Of a DNA stretch of 51,198 bases, positions 46,489 to 51,198 are shown in pieces. Where the stretch lies: the NCBI GenBank assembly GCA_903911085.1, contig CAIWCC010000240.1:1-51198 (forward strand). The letters are read 5' to 3'. Position 1 is the stretch's first letter. Every line of letters starts with the position of its first letter. The notes under the pieces were generated by a model. The model worked only from the letters and a program-made list of their open reading frames with translations, ran no database searches and was not told where the DNA came from. This stretch comes from an uncultured Bacteroidales bacterium (lineage in GTDB: Bacteria; Bacteroidota; Bacteroidia; Bacteroidales; Paludibacteraceae). A program made the translations under genes and the position numbers.

Positions 46489-49332
46489 TTAATTGAGTTC
46501 TAATTTTAAAAATTTTGCTGTTTCGCTGCTTGGATGTTTTGCTACCTGCTTTGGTGTGCCCGTGCAAATTACATAACCACCAGCATTTCCACCTTCGGGT
46601 CCAATATCAATAATGTGGTCGGCAACTTTTATTACATCCATGTTATGTTCAATAATAATAACTGTGTTACCTTTATTTACGAGCTTATTTAGAACTCCTA
46701 ACAAAACTCGAATATCTTCAAAATGCAATCCAGTAGTAGGTTCATCCAAAATATATAAAGTTTTTCCTGTATCGCGCTTCGACAACTCGGTGGCCAATTT
46801 TACACGTTGGCTCTCACCTCCCGAAAGTGTTGTACTCGATTGCCCTAGCTTTATATAACCCAAGCCTACATCTTGCAGCGTTTTAATTTTATTGAGTATC
46901 GAAGGTTGATTCTCAAAAAACTCTACAGCCTGATTGATTGTCATTTGCAACACATCTGCTATTGATTTTCCTTTAAATCGAACCTCTAATGTTTCTTTAT
47001 TATACCGTTTTCCATTACAACTTTCGCATGGTACATATACATCAGGTAAAAAATTCATCTCTATGGTTTTATAACCATTTCCACCACACATTTCGCACCT
47101 TCCACCAGCAGTATTAAACGAAAAACGACCTGGTTTGTAGCCACGAATTTTTGCTTCGGGCAATGTTACAAATACATTTCTAATATCGGAAAAAACACCT
47201 GTGTAAGTAGCTGGATTCGAGCGAGGTGTTCGTCCAATTGGCGATTGGTCTACCTCCACCACTTTATCAATATTGTCTATACCTTCAAAACTTGTATATG
47301 GCAATGGGTCTTGAAGTGAACGATAAAAGTATTGACTCAAAATTGGTTGAAGAGTTTCATTTATCAAAGTCGATTTTCCGCTTCCCGAAACACCTGTTAT
47401 ACAAATCATTTTACCTAATGGAAATGTTACATCTATTTTCTTCAGATTATTTCCACTTGCACCTTTTATTTTCAAACTTAAACCATTACCCTCTCGCAAC
47501 TTAACTGGTATTTCAATACTTTTTTTACCATTCAAGTATTCAGACGTTAATGTATTGGCTTTAAGCATTTCATCTGGCGTTCCAGCAAAAACCACCTCTC
47601 CGCCTAATCTTCCAGCATGTGGTCCCAAATCAACAACATAATCGGCTGCCATCATCATGTCTTTATCGTGCTCTACAACAATCACCGAATTTCCTGTATC
47701 GCGCAATTGCTTCAATGAACGAATCAGTCGCTGATTATCACGTTGATGCAATCCAATACTAGGCTCATCCAATATATATAGAACATTCACCAACTGAGAA
47801 CCAATTTGTGTTGCCAATCTAATGCGCTGACTTTCACCACCAGACAGCGATTGCGAACTGCGATTGAGCGAAAGATAATTCAAACCAACATCCAACAAAA
47901 ATTGTAACCTTGTACGAATTTCTTTTAGAATCTCGACTGCAATTGTTTTTTGTTTTTCAGACAAAAATTGATCTACATTACTTAACCATTCGGACAATTC
48001 CGCTATATCCATGGCAGACAATTCCGCAATGTTTTTATTAGAAATTTTAAAATGTAATGATTCCTTGCGTAATTTAGTGCCATTACAATCAGGACATTTA
48101 ATCGATTTTGAATACTGATTTGCCCATTTTTGTTCAGTGGCAGATGCTCCAGTTTCGGCTTGCATCTCAATATACTTCAAAATTCCATCATAATTCAAAA
48201 AATAATTTGTCCCAATAGCCTGATTTTTTATATGCAATCGATCATCAGTACCATTCATTATTTCGTCCATTGCTTCATCTGGAATTTCAGCAATAGGGGT
48301 TTTTAATGTGCATTCGTATTTTTCTAAAATGGCTTCTATTTGCCAAAAAATGGTTGTACTTTTATGTTTTCCCAGAGCCGCAATACCGCCTTGATAAATA
48401 CTTAATTTTTTGTCTGGGACAATTTTATCCATGTCAATTTGGTTCACAAAACCAAGACCTTTGCAATGCGAGCATGCACCATGTGGGGAATTGAACGAAA
48501 AATTGTGAGGTGCTGGTTCGTCGTAAGAAATACCACTTGTTGGACACATTAACATTTTGCTAAAATAGCGGGTTTTATCACTATCTTTTTCGAGCAACAT
48601 CACAATACCGTTGCCTTGTTGCATCGCTTTCTGCATAGATTCTTTAAGACGTTTTCTGTCTTTTTCTGATACTAAAAGCTTATCAATCACAACCTCAATA
48701 TCGTGATTTTTGTATCTATCTAATTTTAATCCATGTGTAGCTTCACGTATTTCACCATCAATGCGCACATGCAAAAAACCTTTTTTTCGAACTTGCTCAA
48801 ACAATTCTTTGTAGTGTCCTTTTCGTCCACGAACTATTGGAGCTAGTAGAAATGTTTTTTTTCCTTCATATTCTTTCAAAATCAAATCTACAATTTGATC
48901 TTCGGAATATTTTACCATTTTTTCACCAGTAACGTACGAATAGGCATCGGCAGCGCGGGCATAAAGTAAGCGCAAAAAATCGTAAATTTCTGTTGTTGTT
49001 CCTACGGTAGAACGAGGATTTTTATTGGTGGTTTTTTGTTCGATGGAAATTACCGGACTCAAACCCGTAATTTTATCAACGTCGGGCCGCTCCATTGTTC
49101 CCAAAAAACTTCGTGCATAGGCCGAAAATGTCTCAATATAACGACGTTGCCCTTCGGCAAAAATAGTGTCGAAAGCCAATGAAGATTTACCACTACCACT
49201 CAAACCCGTAATTACTGTCAACGAATCGCGTGGGATAGAAACATCAATGTTTTTTAAATTATGAACTCGAGCACCTATAACTTCAACATATTCAGTTATT
49301 TCTGGAGCTTGTATTTTGTTTATTTTGGTCAA
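46489..49332 (-). CDS. uvrA: UvrABC excinuclease subunit A
   Basis: A 947-aa damage-recognition ATPase of nucleotide excision repair. Walker A of domain I is GLSGSGKS (43-50), and GVSGSGKST marks domain II. Two ABC signatures LSGGESQR are present, as are zinc-binding cysteine sets (CPTSG...CSHCKG, CPDCNG, CEMCGG...CESCNG). Length is standard. The only in-frame start is TTG at 49332: a TAA stop lies three codons upstream, and no ATG occurs before the ATPase domain. A consensus promoter lies at 49355-49386, giving a leader of roughly 15 nt. Three envelope-type genes follow closely on the same strand. Confidence 0.97.
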   Translation of the reverse strand: MTKINKIQAPEITEYVEVIGARVHNLKNIDVSIPRDSLTVITGLSGSGKSSLAFDTIFAEGQRRYIETFSAYARSFLGTMERPDVDKITGLSPVISIEQKTTNKNPRSTVGTTTEIYDFLRLLYARAADAYSYVTGEKMVKYSEDQIVDLILKEYEGKKTFLLAPIVRGRKGHYKELFEQVRKKGFLHVRIDGEIREATHGLKLDRYKNHDIEVVIDKLLVSEKDRKRLKESMQKAMQQGNGIVMLLEKDSDKTRYFSKMLMCPTSGISYDEPAPHNFSFNSPHGACSHCKGLGFVNQIDMDKIVPDKKLSIYQGGIAALGKHKSTTIFWQIEAILEKYECTLKTPIAEIPDEAMDEIMNGTDDRLHIKNQAIGTNYFLNYDGILKYIEMQAETGASATEQKWANQYSKSIKCPDCNGTKLRKESLHFKISNKNIAELSAMDIAELSEWLSNVDQFLSEKQKTIAVEILKEIRTRLQFLLDVGLNYLSLNRSSQSLSGGESQRIRLATQIGSQLVNVLYILDEPSIGLHQRDNQRLIRSLKQLRDTGNSVIVVEHDKDMMMAADYVVDLGPHAGRLGGEVVFAGTPDEMLKANTLTSEYLNGKKSIEIPVKLREGNGLSLKIKGASGNNLKKIDVTFPLGKMICITGVSGSGKSTLINETLQPILSQYFYRSLQDPLPYTSFEGIDNIDKVVEVDQSPIGRTPRSNPATYTGVFSDIRNVFVTLPEAKIRGYKPGRFSFNTAGGRCEMCGGNGYKTIEMNFLPDVYVPCESCNGKRYNKETLEVRFKGKSIADVLQMTINQAVEFFENQPSILNKIKTLQDVGLGYIKLGQSSTTLSGGESQRVKLATELSKRDTGKTLYILDEPTTGLHFEDIRVLLGVLNKLVNKGNTVIIIEHNMDVIKVADHIIDIGPEGGNAGGYVICTGTPKQVAKHPSSETAKFLKLELN

Positions 49333-49354
49333 AGCAAATTATTTTATGAACTGA

Positions 49355-49386
49355 CAAAGGTACAAATTTGTATACATCTGTACAAA
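49355..49386 (-). promoter_or_regulatory. Bacteroidota-type promoter of uvrA
   Basis: On the minus strand, TTTG (plus-strand 49383-49386), a 20-nt spacer, then TACCTTTG (plus-strand 49355-49362). Both elements match the consensus exactly. The start codon is 22 nt downstream of the -7 box. Confidence 0.8.
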
Positions 49387-49571
49387 CGATAATACTTAAT
49401 CAAAAGTTCGATTATATAAAAATAATGAATTTTACTCAATTAACTTCTAAAGCACAAAAAACATATTCTACTATATATCAATACATTGAACACAAATCTA
49501 GTCAAATAACAAATCTTTATCCATCGAAATAATTAGACAATTTTAGTTCTATCACAAAGTTCAAAATTGTA

Positions 49572-49603
49572 TTTGTCTTATTGATGCATTTTTTTTACCT
49601 TTG
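49572..49603 (+). promoter_or_regulatory. Bacteroidota-type promoter of ffh
   Basis: TTTG at 49572-49575, a 20-nt spacer, then TACCTTTG at 49596-49603. Both elements are exact. The ATG of ffh is 75 nt further, giving a leader of about 68 nt. The -7 box sequence is identical to that of uvrA. Confidence 0.8.
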
Positions 49604-49678
49604 CACTCTCGTAAAAAATTCGGTATTATTAAGAATTTAACAATACTGTAAATCAAAAAAATAGTAAATAATATATAT

Positions 49679-50998
49679 ATGTTCGAATCGTTAAGTGAAA
49701 GACTGGAAAGGTCGTTTAAAATTCTGAAAGGTGAAGGTAAAATTACCGAGATTAATGTAGCCGAAACACTCAAAGATGTGCGAAAAGCACTGTTAGATGC
49801 CGACGTTAACTTTAAAATAGCTAAAACATTTACCGATACGGTGAAGGAAAAAGCCATCGGACAGAATGTACTAACATCGTTGAAACCTAACCAGTTAATG
49901 GTGAAAATTGTTCATGACGAATTGGCTCAACTCATGGGCGGCGCCAATGTGGACATTAACCTAAAAGGTTCGCCAACAGTGATTTTAATGTCTGGTTTGC
50001 AAGGTTCTGGTAAAACTACTTTTTCTGGAAAATTAGCTAATTACCTAAAATCAAAGCGTTCCAAAAACCCTTTGTTGGTGGCATGTGATGTCTATCGTCC
50101 TGCTGCTATCGAGCAATTAAAGGTACTTGGTGAACAGCTTCAAATACCCGTTTATTCCGATTTAGAAAGTAAAAGTCCAGTGGCAATTGCCGAAGCGGCT
50201 ATTAAATATGCAAAACTACATGGCAATGATGTGGTAATTGTAGATACTGCGGGTCGTTTAGCAGTAGATGAAATGATGATGAACGAAATTGCGGCTATTA
50301 AAAAAGCAATTCAACCACAAGAAATCCTTTTCGTGGTGGATGCCATGACTGGCCAGGATGCTGTAAATACTGCAAAAGAATTTAACGACAGACTAGATTT
50401 CGATGGTGTAATACTTACAAAACTTGACGGTGACACGCGCGGTGGTGCTGCGCTTTCTATACGTTCGGTGGTAAATAAGCCTATCAAATTTGTTGGTACA
50501 GGCGAGAAAATGGAAGCATTGGACGTGTTCTATCCTGAACGTATGGCCGACCGTATTTTAGGAATGGGTGATATCGTTTCATTAGTGGAACGTGCTCAAG
50601 AACAATACGATGAGGAAGATGCACGCCGTTTACAAAAACGAATTGCAAAAAATCAATTTGACTTCAATGACTTCATTTCTCAAATTCAACAAATTAAGAA
50701 AATGGGAAATATCAAAGACTTAGCAGCAATGATTCCTGGAATGGGAAAAGCGCTCAAAGACGTAGAAGTTGACGATAATGCTTTTAAAGGAATCGAAGCA
50801 ATTATTCACTCAATGACACCAAAAGAACGCGAGAATCCAAGCTTATTGAATGGAAGCCGCAAAAATAGAATTGCTAAAGGAAGTGGAACTACAATTGTTG
50901 ACGTCAACCGCTTATTGAAACAATTTGACCAAACAAGTAAAATGATGAAAATGGCAACAATGAGTCAAGGAAAGTTAAAAATCGGAAAAAGAAGATAG
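49679..50998 (+). CDS. ffh: Signal recognition particle protein Ffh
   Basis: A 439-aa SRP54-type GTPase that binds signal sequences of nascent membrane proteins together with 4.5S RNA and docks with FtsY. The N-domain helices cover about 1-85. The G-domain has GLQGSGKTT (106-114), DVYRPAAIEQL, VDTAGRL and TKLDGDTRGGAALS. The methionine-rich M-domain covers about 300-439, with MGNIKDLAAMIPGMGKAL and a C-terminal MMKMATMSQGKLK. Length matches the family. It has a consensus promoter, and its stop codon is followed within 8 bp by tandem repeats. The 4.5S RNA gene is not seen in the window. Confidence 0.97.
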   Translation: MFESLSERLERSFKILKGEGKITEINVAETLKDVRKALLDADVNFKIAKTFTDTVKEKAIGQNVLTSLKPNQLMVKIVHDELAQLMGGANVDINLKGSPTVILMSGLQGSGKTTFSGKLANYLKSKRSKNPLLVACDVYRPAAIEQLKVLGEQLQIPVYSDLESKSPVAIAEAAIKYAKLHGNDVVIVDTAGRLAVDEMMMNEIAAIKKAIQPQEILFVVDAMTGQDAVNTAKEFNDRLDFDGVILTKLDGDTRGGAALSIRSVVNKPIKFVGTGEKMEALDVFYPERMADRILGMGDIVSLVERAQEQYDEEDARRLQKRIAKNQFDFNDFISQIQQIKKMGNIKDLAAMIPGMGKALKDVEVDDNAFKGIEAIIHSMTPKERENPSLLNGSRKNRIAKGSGTTIVDVNRLLKQFDQTSKMMKMATMSQGKLKIGKRR

Positions 50999-51005
50999 GA
51001 ATTTA

Positions 51006-51081
51006 GTGGACAGTTGATAGTGATAAGTGGTAAGTGGTAATTGATAATTGATAATTGATAATTGAGAGTTGAGAGTTGACA
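51006..51081. repeat. Degenerate 7-bp tandem repeat array
   Basis: Eleven contiguous units of a 7-mer with consensus (G/A)TTGATA, including three exact ATTGATA copies at 51040-51060 and one 6-bp unit, beginning 8 bp after the ffh stop codon. The array ends in GTTGACA at 51081. Confidence 0.85.
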
Positions 51082-51090
51082 GTTTAAACT

Positions 51091-51198
51091 ATTCAAACTC
51101 TCAAACCATTCAAACTCTCAAACTCTTCAAACTCTTCAAACTCTTCAAACTCTTCAAACTCTTCAAACTCTTCAAACTCTTCAAACTCTTCAAACTCT
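51091..51198. repeat. 9-bp tandem repeat array TTCAAACTC, cut by window end
   Basis: Variant units (ATTCAAACTC, TCAAACC, TCAAACTC) at 51091-51125 are followed by eight exact TTCAAACTC copies (51126-51197) and the first base of another. The true length is unknown because the window ends inside the array. Confidence 0.95.

Noticed and set aside
49333-49678. 4.5S (SRP) RNA near ffh
   Set aside because: No GC-rich hairpin with the conserved SRP tetraloop region is visible. The stretch holds only two promoters and AT-rich DNA.
51091-51198. CRISPR array at the window end
   Set aside because: The repeats are contiguous 9-mers without spacers, which is a simple tandem array.

Overview
The window is AT-rich chromosomal DNA from a member of the Bacteroidota, most likely order Bacteroidales. 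The evidence is lineage-typical genes: a type IX secretion plug protein (DUF5103), a DUF5723 outer-membrane protein, a DUF7033 polysaccharide deacetylase, many LxxC-type lipoproteins and a lipoprotein-type RND efflux system. Promoters also fit the Bacteroidota form (TTTG, about 20 nt, TAnnTTTG), and ribosome binding sites are mostly absent. I cannot name the genus. Most genes are ordinary core or near-core genes. There is no CRISPR array, no intact insertion sequence and no rRNA. One tRNA gene (Asn) is present.

Layout, left to right. 0.3-5.3 kb (+): an Mpl-like Mur ligase, a dCMP deaminase, an S41 C-terminal processing protease and a carboxynorspermidine synthase, closed by a strong hairpin. 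5.4-14 kb (-): an SDR oxidoreductase, then a complete RND efflux operon (adaptor, pump, outer-membrane factor), a small orphan lipoprotein and ribose-phosphate pyrophosphokinase. 14.2-25.2 kb (mostly +): a CBM20-bearing 4-alpha-glucanotransferase, a small acidic protein, a lipid acyltransferase with a GT2 glycosyltransferase, a small lipoprotein, a class C-type serine hydrolase, a glutamine amidotransferase and a TonB-receptor-like barrel. 25.5-29.8 kb: phosphate butyryltransferase (+), then LpxB, an EamA transporter and a PfkB sugar/nucleoside kinase (-).

29.9-35.3 kb looks like the accessory part. tRNA-Asn is followed by two hairpins and a perfect 12-bp tandem repeat. Then, all on the minus strand, come a GH36 alpha-galactosidase, a 5'-truncated parallel beta-helix protein, an acyltransferase-3 membrane protein and a FadR-type GntR regulator. 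I read this as a decayed carbohydrate-use locus next to a tRNA, which is inference. 36-38.5 kb (+): the T9SS plug protein and aspartate kinase. 38.6-43 kb (-): a 957-aa repeat-containing lipoprotein followed by a DUF5723 outer-membrane protein. This pair is the best candidate here for an undescribed cell-surface module, and palindromes lie upstream of its promoter. 43.7-49.3 kb (-): uvrA, a tiny membrane protein, a polysaccharide deacetylase and a GT4 glycosyltransferase, closely spaced. 49.7-51 kb (+): ffh, followed by a degenerate 7-bp repeat array and a 9-bp array that runs off the window end.

Much of the window concerns the envelope: peptidoglycan recycling or synthesis, lipid A, acyl transfer, glycosyltransfer, efflux and outer-membrane proteins. 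Functions were assigned from motifs read by eye. No database search was run.
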